Source: Branchinecta lynchi
Taxonomy: Eukaryota; Arthropoda; Branchiopoda; Anostraca; Branchinectidae
DNA length: 64,000 nt
Direction: 5' to 3'
NCBI GenBank assembly: GCA_023053575.1
Contig: JAKZAP010000014.1
Coordinates: 19,556,938 to 19,620,937 of the forward strand
Below the pieces are notes generated by a model that was not told the DNA's origin, searched no databases, and saw only the letters and a program-made list of their open reading frames with translations. How positions within the stretch are numbered: the first letter of the stretch is position 1; every line of letters starts with the position of its first letter. Of this stretch, positions 54,404 through 64,000 are shown one piece after another. The translations under genes and the position numbers were made by a program.

Positions 54404-54820
54404 CAAGAGCTGAAAGCTCATATGGCACTTGTAAGAAGATTTAGCATGTATGTCAAATATGGTTTGCAGTTTTCACGGCTGAATTTCTCTCCCGATATTC
54501 CTTTCATCATAAGCCCGCTTGATCTAGTAAATCTGAAATGGTTATTCCACTCACTGACAACCGTATTTGGAGCGACCGGGAAGAAACTTGGTGAGAAGAA
54601 CAACCACAAAAACTAGGTACATCAGTTACAGAACCGAACCAGGTTTGGGCACTGTGGGGGGAGTTGGAGTGGGGTCCTGAATTCCGGTGATCGCGAGTTA
54701 AGGTACTTCCAGATGTGCTAGGACGATGAAACTTGGTTGGAACATTAGAGACGACAAGAGTGGCTTAGAAATTGAGACTTCCCCGATCCGACCATCCCTT
54801 AAAGGACTCATCTTAACGGC
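54404..54820 (+). mobile_element. Hairpin-ended element, 5' part (copy H6)
   Basis: 5' end AAGAGCTGAAAGCTCATATG, palindrome GAGCT-GAA-AGCTC. The following ~400 bp match the start of H7. The 3' part is replaced by the LINE-K relic. Confidence 0.65.
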
Positions 54821-54849
54821 AAAGTAGCCACGATGTTCGGCGAGCCTTT

Positions 54850-55850
54850 GATTCCGGGATCCACGCACAACTGCTACTGAGTGGTTTGAAGCGCCGTGTT
54901 AATGCCTCGGTAATTGTTACTTATCGAAATATGTATCGGAAGCTAAGGGTAAAGATTAAATTACCGACGTACAGGGGTCACATTTTGTCGAGTCGGACCT
55001 TGCCCGTTGAAAAAGGCATACGCCAGGGTGCTATTTCTTCCCCTCTTATTTATAATAACAGTGTAGTTGAAGCACAAAGACCTGTCAGAATGAGTTATGT
55101 GTATGAAGGTATGGACTTGTCGCTATTAAATTACGCAGATGATGTGTTGAACCTGAGCCGGTCGGTTGTATGTTGAAGGAAATTTTCGGGTTCTTAGTGA
55201 AGAATATAAGTGTCTTGTTTTATCATTTAATCCGAATAAGAGCGAGGTTGTCTTCTTAAACCAAAAGGCTGATACAGAGACAATTGATATATGCTTCGGG
55301 GATCACATTCTTCAACCTTCACCTTCGATTGTGTACCTTGGTCTGCCTATTGGGTCGGACATGAAAACAACGCGTTCTTGTCTTGTATCGTTTTTTGTGG
55401 AAAAAGCTAGAAAAGCATACGGAGTACTCATTACTGGCCCGGCTATATTCCGCATTCGCTATGCCGCACATACTAGCGCTGTCGTCATTCTGGTCACTAC
55501 TGACTATGAAAGACAAAAAATGCATTCGTTCCACATTTTATAAGTATTGCAAATATCTCCTAGGACTACCTCCGTGGGACCGTAATTCTAGATTGTCGGC
55601 AAAGTATAATGTCACCGATCCGTTTATTGCAATATCTGAGTGAATTGCAGGTTTTATTCGTTCTCTTGACGCTAGCCATACTTTGTATAGGGCTATGTTG
55701 CCCCATGTGTAAATAAGAGTATCAAAATTTATGTGTTACATGTTGTGTCTTCTTGTCTTTTTTTTCTTTCTTTTCTTGTCTTTTCTTTCATACTCCATTT
55801 GTGACCTGTTTCTTAAAAATGGGAAATAAATTTCATTCATTCATTCATTC
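54850..55850 (+). pseudogene. LINE-K reverse transcriptase relic with (ATTC)n tail (copy 5)
   Basis: 54886-55176 reads RRVNASVIVTYRNMYRKLRV, VEKGIRQGAISSPLIYNNSV and LLNYADDVLNLSRS. A frameshift near 55170 leads to EGNFRVLSEEYKCLVLSFNP, IVYLGLPIGSD and ARKAYGVL; another near 55430 leads to RLYSAFAMPHILA and KYCKYLLGLPPWDRNSR. The catalytic YADD is kept, but two frameshifts and 5' truncation disable it. The 3' end AAATGGGAAATAAATTTC carries (ATTC)n. Confidence 0.85.
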
Positions 55851-56352
55851 AATAAATACTTTTAAGAAAAAATATACATTTTCATTAATGCTACAAGAGT
55901 TTTGCAAAAATAGATGAATTTCTAGCACCCTCGAAGGGCGCAGCAAAGTGAAAAATAAACTTTTGATCAAACAATACATATTTATGAGCCAGAAGGGCCT
56001 ATGACTGTTTGGCCTCAAGGGATCTGCCAATTGAATTCCTTAAGTAAAAAATAAATGTTTGAGCAAAATATACATTTTCATGATCCTGATGAGCCCATAA
56101 GTTTTGCCTCAGAGGTCTAGCTTACCGACGAATTTCTACCACACTTATAGTCACATTATCACTGCCAAGTGCAAAAATAAAACACTTTGTATCAGGGAAG
56201 CAAATTTTGTGTTGTGTAAAAACGAGGTCAGGTACCTCTACTGATGCCCTCCCCTCCTCTAATTGTGAAAAAAACTGAACTTATGGAAAACAGTGAATTT
56301 GTAGTCTCTTAGAGTAGGCATTTTTTATGGCAAGAAACAGAAAATAGATAGG
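55851..56352. other. No recognised gene
   Basis: AT-rich sequence with weak internal similarity (AAATATACATTTTCAT recurs at about 55868 and 56067). No coding signal. Confidence 0.4.
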
Positions 56353-57881
56353 AATAAGAGCTGAAAGCTCATATGGCATTTGTAAGAACAGTTAGCACGT
56401 TTGTCAGATACGGTTTGCAGTTGTCAAGGCTGCATCTCTCTCTCCCGATACTCATTTCATCAGATAATAGACTTGATCTACTAAATCTGAAATGGTCATT
56501 CCAATCACTGATAACTGTTTCTCCCACAACGATGATCGGATCGGGGGAGGGACTATTTTTAAGCCAGTCTGATTAGAGTCCCTAACATGCCTGCCAAGTT
56601 TCATGGTCATAGCACATTTGGAACTTTTGGAAGTACCCCAACTCGTGATGACCAGAATTGTGGAAAACCCTCTCAAACTCCCCCAACTGTGTCAAGATCT
56701 GGTCCTGTTTTGTCAGTATTGTCTCTACGGCTTAGGCTTATTCTTTCCTCCAAGTCCCATACCGATCTCTTGACTCTGAGCGTTTCACGAGATTTCTTGT
56801 ACCCCCCCCCCTCCAGCTCCCCCGCCCCTTTATTGGATCCTTTCCGGACTTGAGATTGATCATCTGAGACACTTGTTCTTGACACTTGTCAAGTTTCATT
56901 CACGTCCGATCACCCGTTCTAAAGTTATGCATGTCACTAGATCCTGGATTCCCCATCCCTCCACTTCCCCCAACATAACCGTATCGTGGAAGGAACTATT
57001 TTCAAGTCGATCTGGGAGAGTACCTAATATGTCTGCCAAATTTCATGGTCCTAGTACATCTGGAAGTACCCTAGCTCGTGATGACCGCGGAAATCCAGGA
57101 AACCCCCTCCGACACCCTCCACTGCGACACGATCCGGACCTATTTTGTCAATAAAGTATCTAGGGTTAATGCTCGTTCTTCCCTTCAAATTTCATCTCGA
57201 TCCATCAATCCTAAGCGTTTCACAATATTTCCGGTCCCCCCCCCCCTCTACCCCCACCCCCAGTTATCGGATTCGGGTCAGATTTGAAATTGAAAAACTG
57301 AGACACTTGTTCTTCACACCTGTCAAGTTTCATGCATGTCCGATTACACGTTCCAAAGTTATGTATGTTTCTAGTTTCCGAATTCCCCATCCCTCCACTC
57401 CCCCCGCGATGGTTGGATCGGGAAAGTGATTATTTCCAAGTTAATCTGGTCGGTTCCTCATATGCCTTACAAGTTTTATTGTCCTAACTTATGTGGAAGC
57501 GTTTCAGGAGATTTCCGGTGCCCCCCTCCAGCCCCCCCCCACAGGTATGTTTCACGCGTGTCCGATTACCCTTTCCAAAGTTATGCATGTTAATAATTTC
57601 CGGATTTTCCATCCCTCCACTCCCCCCACTATGATCTGGAAAGAGATTATTTCCAAGTTAATCTGGTCTGTTCCCTGATATGCCTGCCAAGTTTCATTGG
57701 CCTAGCTTATGTGGAAACGTTTCACGAGATTTGTTTAGTTTAAGTTCAGTTAGCATCAGAGCAAAATAGCTCTAGTTATTTTGCTCTGGTTAGCATTTAG
57801 CATTCGTTCTGACCACTTGGTCTTACTTTAATCTTTAAACCGTATCTCTTCCCGCATTCGCCTCTAAATACAAAGACGCTT

Positions 57882-57950
57882 AGCCCTATTGGTAGAGCGG
57901 TGGACCTACACCAAAAAGGTCGTTGGATCGATCCCGCATTTGGACATTTC
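57882..57950 (+). repeat. tRNA-Tyr-like (SINE-type) sequence, first copy
   Basis: TAGCCCTATTGGTAGAGCGG resembles an A box with D arm. GGACCTACACCAAAAAGGTC resembles an anticodon arm with an enlarged loop. GGATCGATCCC resembles a B box. The order and spacing resemble eukaryotic tRNA-Tyr, but no 7 bp acceptor stem and no proper T stem are visible. More likely a tRNA-derived SINE head than a working tRNA. Confidence 0.45.
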
Positions 57951-58318
57951 TCTTTTCCTACCCTTTTGCTTGCGTTGTTCCTAGTTTCCGGACTCCCGGA
58001 TCCGAGGAAAGTCGGATAGTGGAAGTGATTATTTGCAGGTTAATCTGGTCGGGTCCCTGATATGCGCTATATAGCACTTGGCCGGAGGGCAAGTGCCATA
58101 AGAAATGTGTGGCAATTTGGCAACACAAGAACTTTGGCCTAGCTTATGTGGAAACGTTTCACGAGATTTGTTTAGTTTAAGTTCAGTTAGCATCAGAGCA
58201 AAATAGCTCTAGTTATTTTGCTCTGGTTAGCATTTAGCATTCGTTCTGACCACTTGGTCTTACTTTAATCTTTAAACCGTATCTCTTCCCGCATTCGCCT
58301 CTAAATACAAAGACGCTT

Positions 58319-58387
58319 AGCCCTATTGGTAGAGCGGTGGACCTACACCAAAAAGGTCGTTGGATCGATCCCGCATTTGGACATTTC
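58319..58387 (+). repeat. tRNA-Tyr-like (SINE-type) sequence, second copy
   Basis: Identical to the copy 437 bp upstream, within the direct duplication. Confidence 0.45.
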
Positions 58388-58680
58388 TCTTTTCCTACCC
58401 TTTTGCTTGCGTTGTTCCTAGTTTCCGGACTCCCGGATCCGAGGAAAGTCGGATAGTGGAAGTGATTATTTGCAGGTTAATCTGGTCGGGTCCCTGATAT
58501 GCCTGCAAAATTTCATCGTCTTAGCTTGTGTGGAAGTGCCCGGACTAGAAAAACCTTTACCGACAGACCGACGGACGGACAGAAACTGCGATCGCTATAT
58601 AGCACTTGGCCGGAGGGCAAGTGCCATAAGAAATGTGTGGCAATTTGGCAACACAAGAACTTAGCAAATTAGCACTATAT

Positions 58681-59258
58681 TTGACCTTGCAAAACGGATA
58701 AGTCAGCTACATTTTATTAGTTCTAATTGGCGGTGCAAGAACGTATATGTCAGCTACATTTTATTAATTGACGGTTTATTAGCTCTAATTGATGGTGCAA
58801 ATGGAGAAGTCAGCTACATTTTATTAGCTCTAATAAAATGTAGATGACTTATCCGCTTTGCATCCTCAAATATGATTCGCAGTCAGCTTGGGCTGAAGGA
58901 CACAGTATGGAACCAAACTTCAAATAGCCCATACATGCCGCCGACAAGTATCCATCTTAGCTGGGGAGATGAAGAGACAGGTGACTCCAAAATCAAAATG
59001 CAGAAGAATCTCTACCCTTTCGACGACCTAATCGAACAGCAAAATCAGCAGCCGTGTCCAGAATCAAATCACAGCACCAGCTTTAGCTCCAATCATTTTC
59101 AGAGACGAAGTTCATAAAATCAGATATTTGAGGAAGAATCTTTAATTGTTTTTCCACAAGTTAATTTTCCAGCTTGAGCGGCTTGAGCCTGAAGAGGACA
59201 CTCGCCAAGGAAGGGCTCTAATAAAATGTAGCTGACTTATCCGTTTTGCACCGTCAAA
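58681..59258. mobile_element. Palindromic MITE (AAAACGGATA family, copy K2)
   Basis: Left TTGCAAAACGGATAAGTCAG and right GCTGACTTATCCGTTTTGCA are inverted repeats extending through CTACATTTTATTAG. An inner inverted pair (about 58795-58861) makes the left side itself palindromic. The interior has an 81-codon open frame at 58872-59117 without known relatives. Confidence 0.65.
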
Positions 59259-60742
59259 TATGATTTGCGGTCAGCTTGGGCTGACGGACTATCTAAATTA
59301 GCACTACTGCTGACACTGCTCTTTGTGGCTACCCTACCTGTAGTCAATTAAAGAACTTGCAGTTTTCTTACTGATTGTTTGGAATTTATGTGGTCTATCT
59401 ACACTGTGAAAAAAACTAGTGAAAACAGAAAATCGTACGAAACACAAGGCCAGGCACACAAACAAATCTGACAAAATTGATAAATAAACAGGTTAAATAT
59501 TCCTTCAGAGGACCCTTGCAATAAAGGCTAAAATATAGCTCTAAAAAAATCATAATGAAAAGATGAATGGCTGTGAATTTATCATATTTTCTTTTCAGTT
59601 TTTCTGCCTAAAACAGCTTCTAAACATACTGCTTCAGGACTAAATTATCTGTTTGATAAGGCCAGCAATAAAATGTCCTAACTAGCATATATTATCATTA
59701 ATATTACATATAAATTCAGGTTGAAAATGTAACTGAACTTGCCCAGGAAAGTTTGTTGATACCAAGGACTGAATACCCATGGCCGAAAACACCAGTATAT
59801 TGTCCGTTTTTAGCACCTGAGCATGATATTCACATTTCTTCTTATAATCCATGTGCAGCTATGTCTAATGCAAAAAACTAACACCCAGTTTCAATAAAAA
59901 TTACAAGACAGAATGGTGGCCGCCATGCATTCGGCCGACGTCGCTGTGTGAAAAGACACGCAGGCAAGCTCCCATAGTAATTAGTGTTTTTCTAATCAAG
60001 AACTGAGATACTTAGGAGCAAGTTAGAGAGGTAATACTGAACTCAAATCAAAGATAAAGTTCACGAGATTCATAATCATATGGCCAAAGGATCAGAATTC
60101 GGAAGTTATTTATTTAGTAGCTACCCTAGTTTTTGACAGAGCAAAACGGTACGGTCCCTACCGTCTTGCTCTGGTAGGTTCCCTACCATTCCCTTGTTTA
60201 GCCTCCTGATACCCTACGTCCACCCCATGAACATTCAAATTTCTAAGCAGCATACAAGATGCGCTGCATCGAAACTAACGCCACCATTCAATTCCGCTTG
60301 ATTGGAATGCCATCTATGATTTTTTTCAGCGAGTCAGCTATGCAGCAGTACTGAGAAATCGACAACCAAAAACGCATGAAAATCAGAGACAAAGCAAAGT
60401 GGGAAAAGTAAGAAATTATTTTAAAAATAATAAACAATGAGGTAAAATAGTGGAAAAATTCAGGTAATCAGAGGAGGTTCTGTTAAGTATATTGGCATGA
60501 GAAACAAGCTAGTAAGTGCCCTACACCATCTTGTGTGCTGCTTATAAACTTCATGTCCACCCGGGTGGACAACCGGTCCCAAGCTAGTAAAAACTGGGCA
60601 GCCTTTGAAAGTTGGTAATTTGGATAAAATGTGCGAATAAAAGAACATATATACGTAAATTGGTTAAACTCAGATCTTTTCAAGTTCTGGATAGCCAGTC
60701 TTTGTAAACTAACCATCTATTTCTTTTTCATTCAATGTCCAA
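59259..60742. other. No recognised gene
   Basis: A plus-strand block 59720-59881 is open for 53 codons after an acceptor-like TAAATTCAG and includes EYPWPKTPVYCPFLAPEHD, but it has no recognised family and no partner exon. Otherwise AT-rich with nothing I can name. No promoter for TIMELESS can be assigned. Confidence 0.35.
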
Positions 60743-61920
60743 AATGCAGTGGAAATGCTGTTCGATAGCGACAACAGCGATCTCGATCTACCAAATTAAG
60801 CGAAAGATGACCTTTGGCAGCCTAGATATGCTGCTTCAGAAAGTGATTCGGAAGATGATACTGGATTCAATGCTTCCAAGGCAATGAAAGGTAGTGACAG
60901 TTCGTCAATACTTACCAATCTTGACGACGGCGGCGATGGCACCAATGGAACTAGTGATGAAGAAGATCGCTTACCTTTGTCGGCAGTTTCAAAGCGCAAG
61001 TCTGCACCGATGAAGTGGTGTACTGGATCAAACTTTCAGCAAACTAACGGTCCAGAAAGGTCAAAAATAGATGACAGCTTGCACCCAGAGTGGACCCCTG
61101 AGCAGTTCTTTCACCAGCACTCCCTCGACAATCATTTTGGGCAAATTACATTTGCGATTCATTACAACAGCATTCTAAAAACTAACAAAACTCTAGGTGC
61201 AGCTCCAGAAGAGATCAAAGTGTTTTTTGGGCTAGTGATCATGATGGGAAACTTGAAATTTCCCTGGTTTGGTATGAAAACTTTTCCCCTCAAATCAGAC
61301 AAAGACCTGAAAGCACTTCTGTAATGTACATCCGAGACGATCGAAAAGTAGCAGTCACGCAGCGGAACAACAAGAAACCAGTAGTGCTTGTGTCGAACTG
61401 TAAATGTATAGGTGAAGAAACGACAGCAAGACGGTGGGCTAAAACCCAGAAGACGTATCTCGAAATCAAGTGTCCTCTGAATTTAGCCGACTACAATCAC
61501 TTCATGGGTGGGTTGACATGAGTGACAGGAGGATTTCATATTAAGGATTCACAGCCAGGACCAAGAAGTGGACCGTACGTCTGCTATACCACTTTATCGA
61601 TGCTGCACTTTCCAGTGGTTTTCGTTCAGCTGCGTGCCCATAAGGGCCATAAGTATGCGGAGACGATGAATCAACTGATCGACTTTCGCTTCCACGTAGC
61701 CAACGTTTTGATGAAAACCCGGTATGAGGGACGATTGAGTGACGAGGCAGACAGTGAGCAGGATGATCTACCCCAACAGAAGAGGTTTCGCACTCTTCCC
61801 CCTGAATACCCTAGAGCTGGCTTACCTCAGTCTGAGAATTTGAAGAGTGCGGCTAGGTGCCGACATCCGGGCTGTGACAAGAAAAGTCTTTGGTATTGCA
61901 TACACTGTAAATTTTTCTGA
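60743..61920 (+). pseudogene. piggyBac-type transposase relic
   Basis: The acidic N-terminus (LFDSDNSDLDLP, stop, then YAASESDSEDD) is typical. ALL of the early DDE_Tnp_1_7 region is seen to about 61320 (TPEQFFHQHSLDNHFGQIT, EIKVFFGLVIMMGNLKFPW). A jump at about 61321 then loses the region that should hold the first two catalytic Asp. It resumes at RNNKKPVVLVSN and LADYNHFMGG. The third catalytic Asp (GGVD) is in a shifted frame at about 61513, followed by a return to frame. A Cys-rich end (CRHPGCDKKSLWYCIHC) matches the family C-terminus. Inactive. Confidence 0.88.
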
Positions 61921-62081
61921 GCCTTGTTGGGGACAGAAACTGTTTCAGGTCGTTCGACTCTTGAGTTTTAACTTTGTTCTCATCGTTTTTGTACTTGATT
62001 TCCGAATTTGAAATATAGGATAGGCTATGTCCTTAGCTGAAAAATGTGTTAATTGTTCAAGGATTGGGACAGATATGGGGG
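61921..62081. other. 3' flank of the piggyBac relic
   Basis: AT-rich; no TTAA-linked inverted repeat recognised. Confidence 0.35.
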
Positions 62082-62089
62082 AGGGGGAG

Positions 62090-63500
62090 CAGTCTAGTAC
62101 ACTAGCCCCTTTTCAGGCATGGTGCTCAAACGTCTAGCACCATGCCTGGGCAATGCCTGGGTGCTAGACGTTCAAGCACTGTACCTTGGATTTCATGTAT
62201 GGTGCATGGATTTCAGTATACAGTGCATACATCAAAAACACAGTTTCTGTCATAACAACTGAGCACCAGCTCAGTCTAGTACACTAGCCCCATTTCAGGC
62301 AGGGTGCTCAAACGTCTAGCACCATGCCTGGGTGCTAGACGTTCAAGCACTGTACCTTGGATTTCATGTATGGTGCATGGATTTCAGTATACAGTGCATA
62401 CAGAAAAAACACAGTTTTTGTCATCACAACTGAGCACCGGCTCGGACAGGGCTGAAATTACTACTATGAATTAGAGAAATCAAAGACAATCCTCTATATA
62501 TTTTTCACAACTAAAACAAAAGGGCTCTAATGATGATGGAGATGAAAAACCTAACAGCACCCTATCTATTTTCCATGTATTTTCCCTATCTATTCCCCAA
62601 GAGCCAATATTCTGGTTGGCTGCTAGGTAGAAAAAGCTGAGGCACAGGACACTTTGCATGCAAAACCCTTGACTATGTAGAAAAGGAAATGAGGTTTTTC
62701 ACATCTGTCATCAGCCGAGCCCTTTTGTTTTTGTTGTGAAAAATATACAAAGGATTGTCTTTGATTTCTCTAACTCATGGTAGTAATTTCAGCCCTGTCC
62801 GAGCTGGTGCTCAGTTGTTATGACAGAAACTGTGTTTTTGATGCATGCACTGTATACTGAAATCCATGCACCATACATGAAATCCAAGGTACAGTGCTTG
62901 AACGTCTAGCACCCAGGCATGGTGCTAGACGTTTGAGCACCGTGCCTGAAAAGGGGCTAGTGTACTAGACTGCACCAGCTCGGACAGGGCTGAAATTACT
63001 ACCATGAATTAGAGAAATCAAAGACAATCTTTTATATATTTTTCACAACAAAAACAAAAGGGCTCGGATGTGAAAAACCTCATTTCCTTTTCTACATAGT
63101 CAAGGGTTTTGCATGCAAAGTGTCCTGTGCCTCAGCTTTTTCTACCTAGCAGCCAACCAGAATATTGGCTCTTGGGGAATAGATAGGGAAAATACATGGA
63201 GAATAGATAGGGTGCTGTTAGGTTTTTCATCTCCATCATCATTAGAGCATTTTTGTTTTTGTTGTGAAAAATATATTAAGGATTGTCTTTGATTTCTCTA
63301 ATTCATAGTAGTAATTTCAGCCCTGTCCGAGCTGGTGCTCAGTTGTGATGACAGAAACTGTGTTTTTTCTGTATGCACTGTATACTGAAATCCATGCACC
63401 ATACATGAAATCGAAGGTACAGTGCTTGAACCTCTAGCACCCAGGCATGGTGCTAGACGTTTGAGCACCGTGGCTGAAATGGGGCTAGTGTACTAGACTG
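62090..63500. mobile_element. hAT-type MITE, outer copy (702 bp, interrupted)
   Basis: Ends CAGTCTAGTACACTAGCCCC and its inverse, flanked by an 8 bp direct repeat AGGGGGAG at 62082-62089 and 63501-63508. Removing the inner copy and one CACCAGCT leaves 702 bp made of ~270 bp inverted arms around a ~180 bp centre. An 8 bp duplication with CAG...CTG ends is the hAT signature (known). No coding capacity. Confidence 0.9.
62272..62972. mobile_element. hAT-type MITE, inner copy (701 bp) nested in the outer one
   Basis: Same ends (CAGTCTAGTACACTAGCCCC and its inverse), flanked by perfect 8 bp repeats CACCAGCT at 62264-62271 and 62973-62980. The ~180 bp centre (TAATGATGATGGAGATG...) is inverted relative to the outer copy, so it inserted in the opposite orientation. 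Confidence 0.92.
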
Positions 63501-63508
63501 AGGGGGAG

Positions 63509-64000
63509 ATGGGGGATTTTTTTAGGCCATTTTTGAAATATACGCGTTTTTCTGATCAAAATTCGAGGTTTTTATGATTCGGCGTCAGCTGGTTCAGACT
63601 CGGGAGGTTAGGAAAAAAAGAAAAACCCAAACTTTGCTCCAGGCTAGAGTATACTGATTAATCAAGGACACAAGAAATTCAGTAGCTCGGCCTTGCCTAG
63701 TCTAAACTATTAATTACTAAACATCATCTTTCCCGCCAACCTTCATGTCCAAGGTTCAAACTTTGGCGCTAAGGTGTTGCAGGGGACCGAATGACATTAA
63801 GCTTACTAAAGGAGCTACGAGACTCAAACCTTGCCGGAGTGTTACTAAACTACAAAGTTCGGCTGCGTTCGTAAGAATCCAGGCCAGATCTAGGCTTACC
63901 TTTGGGGCTTAGTTTGGGTCCTCTGCTCCTGACTGTGGCTTCAGTTGGGGTTCGAGCCGAAACGTGAAGGTGGGACAAAAAACAGTCCCACTCTTTGATT
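63509..64000. other. No recognised gene
   Basis: No coding, RNA or repeat signal recognised at the right edge of the window. Confidence 0.4.

Larger units (their letters stand above)
57697..58501 (+). repeat. Near-perfect direct duplication, offset 437 bp
   Basis: 57697-58064 and 58134-58501 look identical base for base over about 368 bp. 58065-58132 is then repeated at about 58591-58659. So the left unit equals the right one minus about 89 bp (58502-58590). Nearby repeats are far more diverged. Confidence 0.85.
56353..58628 (+). mobile_element. Hairpin-ended tandem-repeat element with internal duplication (copy H7)
   Basis: Starts AAGAGCTGAAAGCTCATATG and ends in TATAGCACTTGGCCGGAGG followed by GCAAGTGCCATA. 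Interior units carry AAGTTTCAT, CCCATCCCTCCACT and ACTCGTGATGACC. It contains two copies of a non-H segment with a tRNA-like sequence (57697-58133 and from 58134). Confidence 0.75.

Noticed and set aside
57882..57950. A functional tRNA gene
   Set aside because: No acceptor stem, a poor T stem and an enlarged anticodon loop; duplicated inside a repeat.
60187..60189. ATG followed by GTAGGG on the minus strand as a start exon for TIMELESS
   Set aside because: It is a three-base coincidence 7 kb away in a locally repetitive sequence; no other support.

Overview
This is animal nuclear DNA, probably from an invertebrate with a large, repeat-rich genome. Genes are split by long introns, there are many retroelement 3' ends and DNA-transposon relics, and I see no bacterial gene arrangement. 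I cannot name the species.

The host gene is a TIMELESS/timeout homologue on the minus strand. Nine exons between 53069 and 12593 have AG/GT splice sites and agreeing phases. They join into 448 codons without a stop that align by eye with roughly the N-terminal 450 residues of human TIMELESS, the replication-fork protection protein that partners TIPIN. The start-codon exon is not identified, and the C-terminal half probably lies beyond position 1. The introns run from 1.6 to 10.2 kb and are filled with mobile elements, several within 20-120 bp of a splice site.

Layout, left to right. 1-12592 (downstream intron or beyond): a long-inverted-repeat element, a LINE relic carrying a TTAA element, a GGGATCCC-bounded repeat, a large hairpin-ended tandem-repeat element and a Mutator-like relic between inverted repeat arrays. 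12593-20680: exons 9, 8 and 7, with another hairpin-ended element, a second TTAA element and small MITEs. 20681-30834: a 10 kb intron with MITEs, a GGGATCCC element and a non-LTR retrotransposon with two intact ORFs, antisense to the gene. 30835-40250: exons 6, 5 and 4 among repeats. 40251-53069: exons 3, 2 and 1 with at least five broken reverse transcriptase copies. 53070-64000 (upstream): a MITE, another LINE relic, hairpin-ended repeats with a near-perfect 437 bp duplication carrying a tRNA-like sequence, a dead piggyBac transposase and a hAT-type MITE inserted into a copy of itself.

Nothing here looks like an operon or defence system. The strongest results are the recovered TIMELESS gene and several nested insertions whose target-site duplications fix element ends and order of events.
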